From: JACNLC01 sp964607375
GTDB lineage: Bacteria; Fidelibacterota; Marinisomatia; SCGC-AAA003-L08; JACNLC01
Assembly (NCBI GenBank): GCA_964607375.1
Contig: CAZSJY010000019.1
Location: 1-32,014 of the forward strand
Direction of reading: 5' to 3'
DNA length: 32,014 bases
This document shows, piece after piece, positions 1-7,182 of the stretch. The notes under the pieces are model-generated. The model was not told the origin of the DNA. It worked only from the letters and a program-made list of their open reading frames with translations, and searched no databases. How positions within the stretch are numbered: position 1 is the first letter of the stretch; each line of letters begins with the position of its first letter. A program made the translations under genes and the position numbers.

Positions 1-309
1 AACACTTCTTTATCAATTAAACATAATGAGTTATTATGCGGGATGTAACAACTAATGAGAATTAAAACTTTCGTCGGAACTAGTCCAAATGCAGTCCTAA
101 TACAGATTTGGACAGCATTAATTACTATTATGATTTTAAAGTATCTAAAACAGCTAGCAAAACACAATTGGAGCTTATCTAATCTGTTAGCACTACTCAA
201 AATGAACTTATTTGTTAAAACTCAACTACAACATTGGCTAGATAAACCGTTCGAACCCTTGGATCAACAACCCAAATCAGAACAAATTGTGTTACAATGG
301 AAAGTGTAG
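1..309 (+). pseudogene. IS4-type transposase remnant (C-terminal end only)
   Basis: From 55 to 309 the frame reads what looks like the C-terminal end of an IS4-type DDE transposase: RIKTFVGTSPNAVLIQIWTA, then WSLSNLLALLKMNLF, then WLDKPFEP near the end. In intact relatives as I remember them, a stretch like LFFKWIKQ precedes the RIKTF motif. Here the same frame runs back to base 1 as weakly similar codons but is cut by a TAA at 46-48. The ATG at 55 is therefore probably an internal codon, not a real start. The catalytic DDE core is absent or lies left of the window, so the element cannot move by itself. A weak inverted repeat (314-320 with 335-341) just after the stop could be part of the element's end. 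Family assignment is from memory of the C-terminal motif. Confidence 0.65.
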
Positions 310-592
310 GGGGGATTATTTTTACATTACAGGGAATAATCTGCCCAAAACATATAACTCCCGTCGAACTTGAAAAACTAATGTATCAATATTATACGAA
401 ATCTAATTTATCTTGGACAGCAATGATATAAATTCATTTCCATTCTAACAGTACAAACATATTTTACCACATTATTTCTGCCTTCCAACTACAACAGCCT
501 ACTGTTTTAAATTATTTTCTTGCATTACACACAAATTATGGAATAGGTTCCAACTTGTATTTGTACTTCTTTACGATAGAAAGGAAATATCT

Positions 593-1075
593 ATGGACTT
601 AAACCAAACAAAAGATACAGGTTGCTGCTCTCGATTTAATCCCAAACCTTGGGATGAAAAAGAAATTGTATGGAATGATAAACTATTCATCAAAGACAGA
701 GTGAGAAGTATTTTTCATATACCAATCAATTTCGGGAAAATTATGATTAAGAATACGAAAATGATTGAGAATGCTGATGCTTGTTCCTACGATGATGTAC
801 TCCTATCTGACGAAAACTCACTTTGGGGTGCTGATTTATATATCGGAGTTACAAAAGAAATCGAAACTGCTAATAATGTGAAAATATCGGGGACCTTTTT
901 GACAAAAGTCTTTGAAGGACCATACAAAAATATGAAGAATTGGATTTCTGAAATGCGGACTTTTGTTATATCCAAAAACAAAGAGATAAAAAAGATGTAT
1001 TTCTTTTACACAACTTGCCCGAAATGCGCAAAAGTCTATGGCAAAAACTTTATAGTAATCTTCGCAGAGGTATGA
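593..1075 (+). CDS. Conserved protein of unknown function (family often labelled hydrolase)
   Basis: This 160-aa protein starts at an ATG preceded by AAAGGA. Blocks that look conserved are a Cys pair near residue 11 followed by FNPKPWDEKEIVW, then KDRVRSIFHIPINFGK, SDENSLWGADLYIGVTKE, KISGTFLTKVFEGPYKNM, and a C-terminal TTCPKCAKVYGKNF. I recall similar 160-aa proteins annotated only as hydrolase, without a demonstrated reaction. I see no catalytic triad that would justify that name. The CPKC pair could bind a metal or be redox active, and the alternating beta-type segments would also suit a GyrI-like ligand-binding fold. No signal peptide or membrane helix is visible. The next gene starts one base after the stop, so the two are probably co-translated. 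Confidence 0.75.
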   Translation: MDLNQTKDTGCCSRFNPKPWDEKEIVWNDKLFIKDRVRSIFHIPINFGKIMIKNTKMIENADACSYDDVLLSDENSLWGADLYIGVTKEIETANNVKISGTFLTKVFEGPYKNMKNWISEMRTFVISKNKEIKKMYFFYTTCPKCAKVYGKNFIVIFAEV

Positions 1076-1076
1076 A

Positions 1077-1280
1077 ATGGAGGTTATTGGATATATCTTA
1101 ATTTCAATTGTTGTGTTTGCGTGGATAATCGCAATGTTTATCGGCATAATTCACTCATTTCCTTACGGTATTATTGGGTTAATTGCCATTACAGGATTTG
1201 GACTATTATTCATCAAAGTTATGAAGGAAAGACTCTCCAGTCAAGAGGATAGGTATTATTCCAAAAATATTGAAAAATAA
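1077..1280 (+). CDS. Small two-helix membrane protein
   Basis: This 67-aa protein has two strongly hydrophobic segments, about residues 4-24 and 28-48, separated by a short HSFPYG turn. A charged tail with KERLSSQEDRYYSKN follows. It has no signal-peptidase site, so it is likely an inner-membrane hairpin with a polar C-terminus. The start codon lies one base after the stop of the upstream gene, and the ribosome-binding sequence (AGAGG) is inside that gene's end. The ybjQ gene follows after 18 bases. The spacing suggests a three-gene operon. I do not recognise a function. The good reading frame, the spacing and the helix pattern are the support for it being real. Confidence 0.7.
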   Translation: MEVIGYILISIVVFAWIIAMFIGIIHSFPYGIIGLIAITGFGLLFIKVMKERLSSQEDRYYSKNIEK

Positions 1281-1298
1281 TTTTACAAAGGAGAATTT

Positions 1299-1622
1299 AT
1301 GTTAATTACTACTCAAGATAAATTTGAAGATTACTCCATTACGGAAACACTCGGTTTGGTTCGAGGAAATACAATCCGTGCTCGACATGTAGGCAAAGAT
1401 ATTATGGCAGGATTGCGAAATTTGGTTGGTGGTGAAATTGGTGAATACACAAAAATGTTGGCAGAATCTCGCGAACAATCGCTTGATAGAATGCTTGCTG
1501 AAGCAACCAAACTCGGTGCAGATGGTATTGTATGTGTAAGATTTACTACATCAGCAGTAATGCAGGGCTCAGCTGAACTCCTCGCATACGGTACTGCTGT
1601 AAAACTGAACAAAAACCAATAA
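1299..1622 (+). CDS. ybjQ: YbjQ/UPF0145 family protein
   Basis: This 107-aa protein matches the YbjQ (DUF74, UPF0145) family over its full length. It opens with LITTQDKFEDYSITETLGLV, continues with GNTIRARHVGKDIMAGLRNL and GGEIGEYTKMLAESREQSLD, and ends with the ADGIVCVRFTTSAVMQGSAE region. YbjQ proteins form small ring-like oligomers whose biological role is not settled; heavy-metal binding has been proposed. The start follows a clear AAAGGAG site. It is the last gene of the short plus-strand group. After it comes about 290 bases without a gene, and then the convergent end of the 567-aa oxidoreductase-like gene. No obvious terminator hairpin was found after the stop. Confidence 0.9.
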   Translation: MLITTQDKFEDYSITETLGLVRGNTIRARHVGKDIMAGLRNLVGGEIGEYTKMLAESREQSLDRMLAEATKLGADGIVCVRFTTSAVMQGSAELLAYGTAVKLNKNQ

Positions 1623-1910
1623 TAATCTAGAACATTCAACAAGATAGAGCTTATTCCGATTTGGTTTGTAACTCAATTTACTTAACTTGAAAAGTAATTA
1701 GTTCTTAAATGAGCCGAGTTAACTTGGTTATATAAAACCCAATCAACGCAATTACCTTTGCGGAAAAATATTTGTCATTTTGAATACTGTTACAAATACC
1801 TTGAAACAAGAAGCAACTATGTTTTACTAAAAAGAATCTTGAACAAATATTTGATTATTATCAGCTAAAGATAAAAACTAGCACTAAATCCACAATTATC
1901 AAAAAAAAAA

Positions 1911-3614
1911 TTATCTCTTAATTCTCAGTCCTTCATCTTCAAAGATGAAAATCCACGATGCAAGTTTACCAATATCAATTGGTTCGTCAATTTTCCAGTA
2001 TTTTATTCCGTGATGGAAACGAGAGCTGGAATCCTCTACAGGTAAGCCATTTACATAATCCACAATATCGGAAATACGAGATTTCCATAACCTCATATTT
2101 GTTTCACGAAGGTCAATCCAACCCGCATTCGCCCATTCATCAAGTTGTTCTGAATTATAGTTGATTTTGTTTTTATCCAATTGCACCGGAATTTTAACTG
2201 ATGGACCGCGTAATAGGTTTTTTCCATTATTCAGTAGAATTGGTATTCCAATAGAAATCGTTTCCATTCTCAATTTGTTATTTGATAAGATCTCGGATTG
2301 TAGCATTTCTGATAACTCAGTATCTGACTTTTTGTTAACATCATAGATTGTTCCACAAATATTTTTCAACAATTGAGCTTCATACAGTAATTTAGATAAT
2401 CGTGGAGGTCCGAGAATTTCAAACGCTACGCTTTCTACATTGTTTTCTATCTCAAGTCGCTTCATTTCTTTTATGGCATCGTGACGCATATATCCTGCCC
2501 TATAAGTTGGTCCCATTACTGCGTTGTCGAGTGCATTCACAATATCTGAGCCAGTGTTTCCGCCAATAAGTTCCAAAATTACATTATCCGCTATTTCTTC
2601 TGGTGTTACAAACTCCATTTGACCAGCTGTAGTAATCGCTTCAAATTCACCTCTTGAAAAGATTCCATTTTCGCCAGTATCAATGTAGATGGATTTCAAT
2701 GTATCATTTTTGGATTCCCACTGACCGTGCCCGTTAAACGAATATTTACCTTCTAACAAATCTGCATTTTCTGGAGTACAATCGTAGAGTTCTACTGGTC
2801 GTCCGTGCTTTTTAATTTCTCCATAATTGATAGCTTTCCACGCAATAGCAGCAGCTGGTTTAATTTCTTTAACAATCGGACCATCGGGAGTTCGACCAGC
2901 CAAAAATAGTAACAAAGTGTGAGCTCCTGCAAGTGATGTTTTACTCAACAACACACGAGATGGCTTTTCTTCGCTATGTGTGTAAGGAATATTTAGTCCC
3001 ATTCCACCTGTTCCGGTGGTTCCAATTTTGAGATAAACATTTGTAGAATTTTGAACCATACTCGAGTGCAAAATCTGTATATGCCGAATTATCTGCGGGA
3101 TATATAAAGTTGAAAGCATTTTCTCAACCTCCACACCAAGTTCATCAGTTAACTTGTTAGAATCTTGTGCTTTTTTCAGTTCATTTTTCAAATTGTAATA
3201 ACCAGTATAAATATCTTGGTATGCTAATCCTGTAGCAGAATTTACTGAATCAATAATGATGTGTGGTTTGTGCTTATTTAAAAGATAGTTTATTGATGAA
3301 GATGTTAGCTTTTCATCGTCCAAACTTTCCATTACATCTTCAAGAATTTGCTTTCGATAAATAGGATTATTCAAGATTTCATCACGAGGTAAATCTTTCA
3401 GACTTCTTCTGACGAAAATGTTTCCCCATTCGGGAGTAAACCTTACTTCAGGTGCTTCTTTTGTTAATTGTGAGCAAGCATCTTTGGCTTCTTGTTCCTT
3501 CAATGAAATGACTATAATCTCTTCAGGTTTATACTCTGATAACCGACGGATAACTGCCATTCCGACGAGCCCCCATCCACCCAACATTAATATGCGTTTT
3601 CCTTTAATATCCAT
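1911..3614 (-). CDS. NAD(P)-binding short-chain-dehydrogenase-like protein, 567 aa, function unknown
   Basis: The N-terminus has a Rossmann nucleotide-binding loop, GGWGLVG, at residues 12-18 after a KRILML strand, as in extended short-chain dehydrogenases and epimerases. Further on are HIIIDSVNSATGLAYQDIY and a GTTGTGGMGLNIPYTH segment where a sugar epimerase would carry its active-site Tyr. I do not find a clean YxxxK there. At 567 aa it is much longer than a normal epimerase (about 320 aa), so the second half is an extra domain I cannot name. The start at 3614 has AAAGGA upstream. It lies 126 bases downstream of ptb and in the same direction, so it may belong to the fermentation cluster. 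An oxidoreductase acting on a branched-chain acid intermediate is only a guess. Confidence 0.75.
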   Translation of the reverse strand: MDIKGKRILMLGGWGLVGMAVIRRLSEYKPEEIIVISLKEQEAKDACSQLTKEAPEVRFTPEWGNIFVRRSLKDLPRDEILNNPIYRKQILEDVMESLDDEKLTSSSINYLLNKHKPHIIIDSVNSATGLAYQDIYTGYYNLKNELKKAQDSNKLTDELGVEVEKMLSTLYIPQIIRHIQILHSSMVQNSTNVYLKIGTTGTGGMGLNIPYTHSEEKPSRVLLSKTSLAGAHTLLLFLAGRTPDGPIVKEIKPAAAIAWKAINYGEIKKHGRPVELYDCTPENADLLEGKYSFNGHGQWESKNDTLKSIYIDTGENGIFSRGEFEAITTAGQMEFVTPEEIADNVILELIGGNTGSDIVNALDNAVMGPTYRAGYMRHDAIKEMKRLEIENNVESVAFEILGPPRLSKLLYEAQLLKNICGTIYDVNKKSDTELSEMLQSEILSNNKLRMETISIGIPILLNNGKNLLRGPSVKIPVQLDKNKINYNSEQLDEWANAGWIDLRETNMRLWKSRISDIVDYVNGLPVEDSSSRFHHGIKYWKIDEPIDIGKLASWIFIFEDEGLRIKR

Positions 3615-3632
3615 TATTATTCCTTTCTTTTA

Positions 3633-3706
3633 CCTCGAATTACACGAATCTTTTGTTGTTAGCTTTAATCTTTTACCACAAAGCACACGAACCCACAAAG
3701 AAAAAG
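3633..3706. repeat. Degenerate intergenic phrase repeat
   Basis: The gap between the 567-aa gene and ptb holds two related purine/AC-rich phrases: CCTCGAATTACACGAAT at 3633-3649, and from 3675 to 3706 a run of short near-repeats built on CACAAAG and CACACGAA. On the minus strand these read ATTCGTGTAATTCGAGG and GGTTCGTGTGCTTTGTGGT. I recall similar phrases scattered between genes in many environmental bacterial genomes. They contain no reading frame and no strong hairpin. Their role is unknown. Confidence 0.45.
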
Positions 3707-3740
3707 ACTTTCAACTATAGTTTTCCTAATATTGCTTACT

Positions 3741-4598
3741 TCACCTGTTAATACCGCTGACATCCATCCCTCCAACATTCGCAATGATCCCAAGCGCTAT
3801 TGAGTTCAACCTTGCCTTCATCGTATCTGAACGAGAGAGCAAGATTATTGGTGATTTTGCTCCTAAAATCACTCCACCACCCTGCACATTACCTAATCCC
3901 ATCAGTGACTTAACTACAAAGTTTGTTGTTGTGATATTTGGTCCAATAAAAATATCTGTTTTGCCAGCAATATCTGATTGAATACCTTTGCGTTCGGCTG
4001 CTTTTTTAGAAATAGCAACATCCAAGGCTACCGGACCTTCAATGGTAATCGCATCATCATTTTTATACCTTTTTGCTGTTTCAAATGCGACAACCGTTTC
4101 AGGAATCTTCGTATTTACCTTCTCGATTAATGACAAAATAGCGATACTAGGATGTGAAATTCCCAGTATCCTTGCTAAATCTACTGAATTTTGAATTACC
4201 GAATCCAAGATTTGTGGAGATAAAATTGGATTTACTCCTCCATCAGTCATCAACATCAATCTGTCATAAGAAGCCGGTTTGATAACAGCTATATGGGATA
4301 ATCGTCTTTCAGTTCTGATACCAAATTTAGGATTCAAAACTGCTTTTAGGATGGTTGCTGTATCAATATCACCCTTCATTAAGAGTTGGACTTTTTTGAT
4401 AGCAATCGCTTGGACAGCTTGATTGGCTGCATCTATATCATCATCGGAATTGAATATGTGTGGTTCAGTTATCCATCCGAGTTTTTGGGCTTCTTCTAGT
4501 GCTGAGAAAATATAATCCTGCTTAGGATTTACAACACCAACTGAAATAGGTTCAAATCCTGATATATGTTGATACAATTCTTCAAATGAATGAATCAT
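3741..4598 (-). CDS. ptb: Phosphate butyryltransferase
   Basis: Phosphate butyryltransferase swaps CoA for phosphate on a short acyl group (acyl-CoA + Pi to acyl-phosphate + CoA). The 285-aa length is near the family norm of about 300. The protein has the phosphate acetyl/butyryltransferase pattern: a DIDTATILKAVLNP segment, the RRLSHIAVIK strand, MLMTDGGVNP, the GPVALDVAIS stretch and the C-terminal GGGVILGAKSPIILLSRSDT. Its ATG overlaps the butyrate kinase stop by four bases (ATGA), so the two are translationally coupled. Together with Buk it converts an acyl-CoA to free acid with formation of ATP. The upstream ferredoxin oxidoreductase points to branched-chain substrates such as isobutyryl- or isovaleryl-CoA, but straight-chain butyryl-CoA is not excluded. 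Confidence 0.93.
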   Translation of the reverse strand: MIHSFEELYQHISGFEPISVGVVNPKQDYIFSALEEAQKLGWITEPHIFNSDDDIDAANQAVQAIAIKKVQLLMKGDIDTATILKAVLNPKFGIRTERRLSHIAVIKPASYDRLMLMTDGGVNPILSPQILDSVIQNSVDLARILGISHPSIAILSLIEKVNTKIPETVVAFETAKRYKNDDAITIEGPVALDVAISKKAAERKGIQSDIAGKTDIFIGPNITTTNFVVKSLMGLGNVQGGGVILGAKSPIILLSRSDTMKARLNSIALGIIANVGGMDVSGINR

Positions 4599-5641
4599 AC
4601 AAATTCCTTTGCAATTTCGTTTCCATCTAATATGCGCATTGCACCTCGTGCCAATGCCTCCAACTCAAACGAGCCTGGGAACACAAAGTACTTTTCTATA
4701 AATTTGAAATATTGCAACAAATTGTCCTTAAATTGCTCTGATTTTACAAGTCCACCCGTTAGAATTAGAGCATCTACATCACCTTTAAGTGCAGAATATT
4801 GACTTCCAATCTCTTTGGCAATTTGATAAATCATCGCTTCATAAACCAATTGTGTATGCTCATCTGATGGGAGATTATCTTCTACCTCGCGTAAATCTTT
4901 TGTACCAAGATAACCCATAAATCCACTTTGATGAGAGAGTAGATCCACAATTTGAGATTTTGATAGTTCTTTTTCAAAAACCAAATGGAGAATTCCAGAT
5001 AACGGTAAAGCACCTGCTCGTTCTATTGAAAACGGTCCCATGCCTAGTAATGCGTCGTTAACATCTATGATATTTCCACCTACTACTGATGCAATCGAAA
5101 TTCCACTACCCAAATGTGCAACCACAAATCGAGATTTATCCAAATCTAATTGTAGTTTTCTAGCTGTTTTCCGAACACAATGCTTAATGTTGAGTGCATG
5201 ACTTCTGCTTTTTCTTTTTATTCCAGGAACACCAGAAATTTTCGCTCTTTCCGTCATTTCATTTGTAGTTACCGGGTCAACAATGTAAGATGGGATATCT
5301 CTTTCAATCGCAAAACGGTGCGCTAGAATTGCACCTAAATTTGAAGCGTGATTGGAGTATTTACAATTTCTATAATCATCCAACATTTTATTTGAAATCT
5401 TGTAAACTCCACCTTCCATTGGTTTTAATGGTCCTCCTCGACCAACAACTGCATCGAGTTTATCAATAGATGAAATAAGCGGTTTAACTACATTGAATCG
5501 AGATTCTTCCTGTTCGAAAAGATTCGTAGAGAGAGGTTTTTGGGTATGGTCAATTTCCTTACGCCAGATTTCTCTGGTGTTCTCAAAATAACCTATTTCG
5601 GTCGTTACTGACCCTGGGTTAATGACAAGAAAAAAGAATAC
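4595..5641 (-). CDS. buk: Butyrate (branched-chain fatty acid) kinase; start codon unresolved
   Basis: Butyrate kinase makes ATP from an acyl-phosphate and ADP. It belongs to the acetate kinase/Hsp70/actin fold, and the phosphate-binding LVINPGS is encoded at about 5630-5610. Other family blocks are GRGGPLKP, KMLDDYRNCKYSNHASNLGA, VAHLGSGISIASVVGGNIID and LILTGGLVKSEQFKD. The first ATG in frame is at 5419, but starting there would remove about 75 residues including NPGS. The frame is open back to 5650, just after a TAA at 5651-5653, and gives about 350 aa, the family length. No ATG, GTG, TTG or CTG lies in frame between 5650 and 5419. A perfect TAAGGAGG ribosome site sits at 5653-5646 and a run of six T (minus strand) at 5635-5630, so a one-base indel or an unusual start is likely. 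Confidence 0.88.
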   Translation of the reverse strand, partial: VFFFLVINPGSVTTEIGYFENTREIWRKEIDHTQKPLSTNLFEQEESRFNVVKPLISSIDKLDAVVGRGGPLKPMEGGVYKISNKMLDDYRNCKYSNHASNLGAILAHRFAIERDIPSYIVDPVTTNEMTERAKISGVPGIKRKSRSHALNIKHCVRKTARKLQLDLDKSRFVVAHLGSGISIASVVGGNIIDVNDALLGMGPFSIERAGALPLSGILHLVFEKELSKSQIVDLLSHQSGFMGYLGTKDLREVEDNLPSDEHTQLVYEAMIYQIAKEIGSQYSALKGDVDALILTGGLVKSEQFKDNLLQYFKFIEKYFVFPGSFELEALARGAMRILDGNEIAKEFV

Positions 5642-5645
5642 AAAC

Positions 5646-5653
5646 CCTCCTTA
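5646..5653 (-). promoter_or_regulatory. Strong ribosome-binding site of buk
   Basis: The minus strand reads TAAGGAGG, fully complementary to the usual 16S 3' end. It is six bases before an ATT that is out of frame with the kinase. This shows that translation of buk begins here rather than at the ATG at 5419, even though no standard start codon is in the kinase frame. Confidence 0.6.
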
Positions 5654-5679
5654 TTATGATTTAAGCAAAATGGACATCT

Positions 5680-5725
5680 ATTACGAATAGTAAAGTTTTT
5701 CACTTCTAAAATCAACTTTCATTAA
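5680..5725. repeat. Intercistronic element, copy B (between gamma subunit and buk)
   Basis: This stretch aligns with 8311-8357 at 36 of 47 columns with one gap. Both copies carry ACGAATA near the left end and the exact 11-mer ACTTCTAAAAT. Both lie between genes of the same minus-strand cluster. Protein-coding similarity is unlikely because stops occur throughout. It may be a small dispersed repeat or a transcript-processing or regulatory site. Confidence 0.45.
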
Positions 5726-5839
5726 CAAAAGTCTAGAAATTAAATACTTACCTAATCTTTGTCCAATATTATCTTTGTCTGTCATTCTCAATCTACATCC
5801 ACATTTCAGCAAATTGTAAATCAAGTCCAATGAAACTAT

Positions 5840-6385
5840 TTACACAAATTCTTTAACTAGTTCAGCTCCTTTGAGTAAAGCTGTTTCGTTTAGCGGAATT
5901 AAATGATGATGTCGCTCTGGAAGAACTTTTCTTAGTGCTTCCAAAATTGAATCATTTTTCACTACTGAATTTAAAGCTAAAAATGCTCCCAAAATAATCA
6001 TATTCATCGTTTTGGGATTATTCAGTTTATTCGCTTCAATAACTGCAGGAATTTTGTAAGAAGTAATATCCCTTCGAGTTGAAGGATTAATGATGTTGTT
6101 TGCCTCATACAAAATCTGACCACCAGGTTTAACTGATGATTCAAACTTATCCATCGAAGGTTGATTTAGAATAATTGCAGTATCAAATTGATTGATAATC
6201 GGAGAACTGACTCTATCATCTGAAACTACAACGATACAATTGGCAGTACCACCACGCATTTCTGGACCGTAACTCGGCATCCAGACGACTTCCTTATCCT
6301 CAACCATTCCAGCATACGCTAATGTCATTCCCATTGACAATACACCCTGCCCACCAAATCCAGCTATAATGAGTTCTTTATTCAT
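5840..6385 (-). CDS. 2-oxoacid:ferredoxin oxidoreductase, gamma subunit
   Basis: This is the small 181-aa gamma subunit of the pyruvate/2-oxoacid:ferredoxin oxidoreductase family, which helps bind CoA and stabilises the complex. It starts with the typical ELIIAGFGGQGVLSMGMTLA (GFGGQGV at residues 9-15). It continues with the family's VVWMPSYGPEMRGGTANCIV segment and ends with a helical region. It follows the beta-subunit gene directly, since the beta stop is at 6386, so it is the third catalytic subunit gene in order ferredoxin, alpha, beta, gamma. Separate subunits of this size are typical of the VOR/KOR branch rather than the fused pyruvate enzyme. Which 2-oxoacid is used cannot be read from this subunit. 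Confidence 0.93.
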   Translation of the reverse strand: MNKELIIAGFGGQGVLSMGMTLAYAGMVEDKEVVWMPSYGPEMRGGTANCIVVVSDDRVSSPIINQFDTAIILNQPSMDKFESSVKPGGQILYEANNIINPSTRRDITSYKIPAVIEANKLNNPKTMNMIILGAFLALNSVVKNDSILEALRKVLPERHHHLIPLNETALLKGAELVKEFV

Positions 6386-7180
6386 TTACTTTTCCTCCTT
6401 CGGTGGAGTTTTTATATCGCCAAGTTTGTAATAATCGAACATATTTTCTTCCAACCATTCGTTTGATTGGACAGGAGTCATTTTCCAACCAGATGGGCAA
6501 TTTGAAACTATTTCTACAAAACTTGTTCCACCTTTGCCATCCATTTGATATTTGAAAGCATTCGCCAATGCTTTTTTGGCTTTACGAACAGTTTTAGAAT
6601 TATGAACTGCCTGACGAGTTACATAATAAGCACCATCTAAAATGGCAACCATTTCACCAATTCTCATCGGATGTCCCATTAAATCTATATTTCGTCCATC
6701 TGGACTTGTAGAAGTTTTCGCACCTTCCAGAGTAGTCGGAGCCATTTGTCCGCCAGTCATACCATAAATTCCGTTATTGATGAATACGATGACTATATTT
6801 TCACCTCGGTTTACCGTGTGAATGGTTTCTGCAGTTCCAATTGCAGCCAAATCTCCGTCACCCTGATAAGTAAACAGAATTTTATCTTTGAAAATTCGTT
6901 TGATTCCTGTTGCACACGCTGTTGCTCTTCCGTGGGCCGCTTCCTGCATATCAATATTCAAATAATTGTATGCTAGAACAGAGCATCCAACTGGAGCAAT
7001 ACCAATAGTTCTGTCAGTAATTCCGAGTTCTTCTACCACTTCCATTATCAAACGGTGGACGACTGAATGCCCACATCCTGGGCAATAATGATTTGGAATA
7101 TCGAACAAAATACTCGGTCGTTCCCACACTTTTTCCATACTTTTAGTTTTCTCGATATTTGGAGTTTGTATATCAGACAT
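6386..7180 (-). CDS. 2-oxoacid:ferredoxin oxidoreductase, beta subunit (thiamine-diphosphate binding)
   Basis: The 264-aa beta subunit carries the thiamine diphosphate site. The GDGD motif at residues 107-110 and the NN at 135-136 form the classical GDG-NN cofactor motif. Residues Cys33 and Cys36 in HYCPGCGH, Cys66 in PVGCSVL and Cys228 in SNCPSGW are placed as the four ligands of the cluster next to the cofactor. IYGMTGGQMAPTT is a family signature. It decarboxylates the 2-oxoacid and passes electrons to ferredoxin. The gene lies between alpha (2-base gap) and gamma (no gap), so stoichiometric expression is likely. Family membership is certain. The substrate (branched-chain 2-oxoacid or 2-oxoglutarate) is inferred from the neighbours only. 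Confidence 0.94.
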   Translation of the reverse strand: MSDIQTPNIEKTKSMEKVWERPSILFDIPNHYCPGCGHSVVHRLIMEVVEELGITDRTIGIAPVGCSVLAYNYLNIDMQEAAHGRATACATGIKRIFKDKILFTYQGDGDLAAIGTAETIHTVNRGENIVIVFINNGIYGMTGGQMAPTTLEGAKTSTSPDGRNIDLMGHPMRIGEMVAILDGAYYVTRQAVHNSKTVRKAKKALANAFKYQMDGKGGTSFVEIVSNCPSGWKMTPVQSNEWLEENMFDYYKLGDIKTPPKEEK

Positions 7181-7182
7181 TG

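Noticed and set aside
310..592. Possible gene or RNA in the gap after the transposase remnant
   Set aside because: Stops occur in all frames and no tRNA-like cloverleaf or conserved RNA fold was seen. Only a weak 7-bp inverted repeat is present.
836..1147. 103-codon minus-strand open frame
   Set aside because: It is antisense to the conserved 160-aa protein and the membrane peptide. The plus-strand frames have ribosome sites and conserved blocks.
1893..1912. T-run after the 567-aa gene as a terminator
   Set aside because: On the minus strand the run of T has no stable stem in front of it. Only a direct repeat of ATTATC flanks it.
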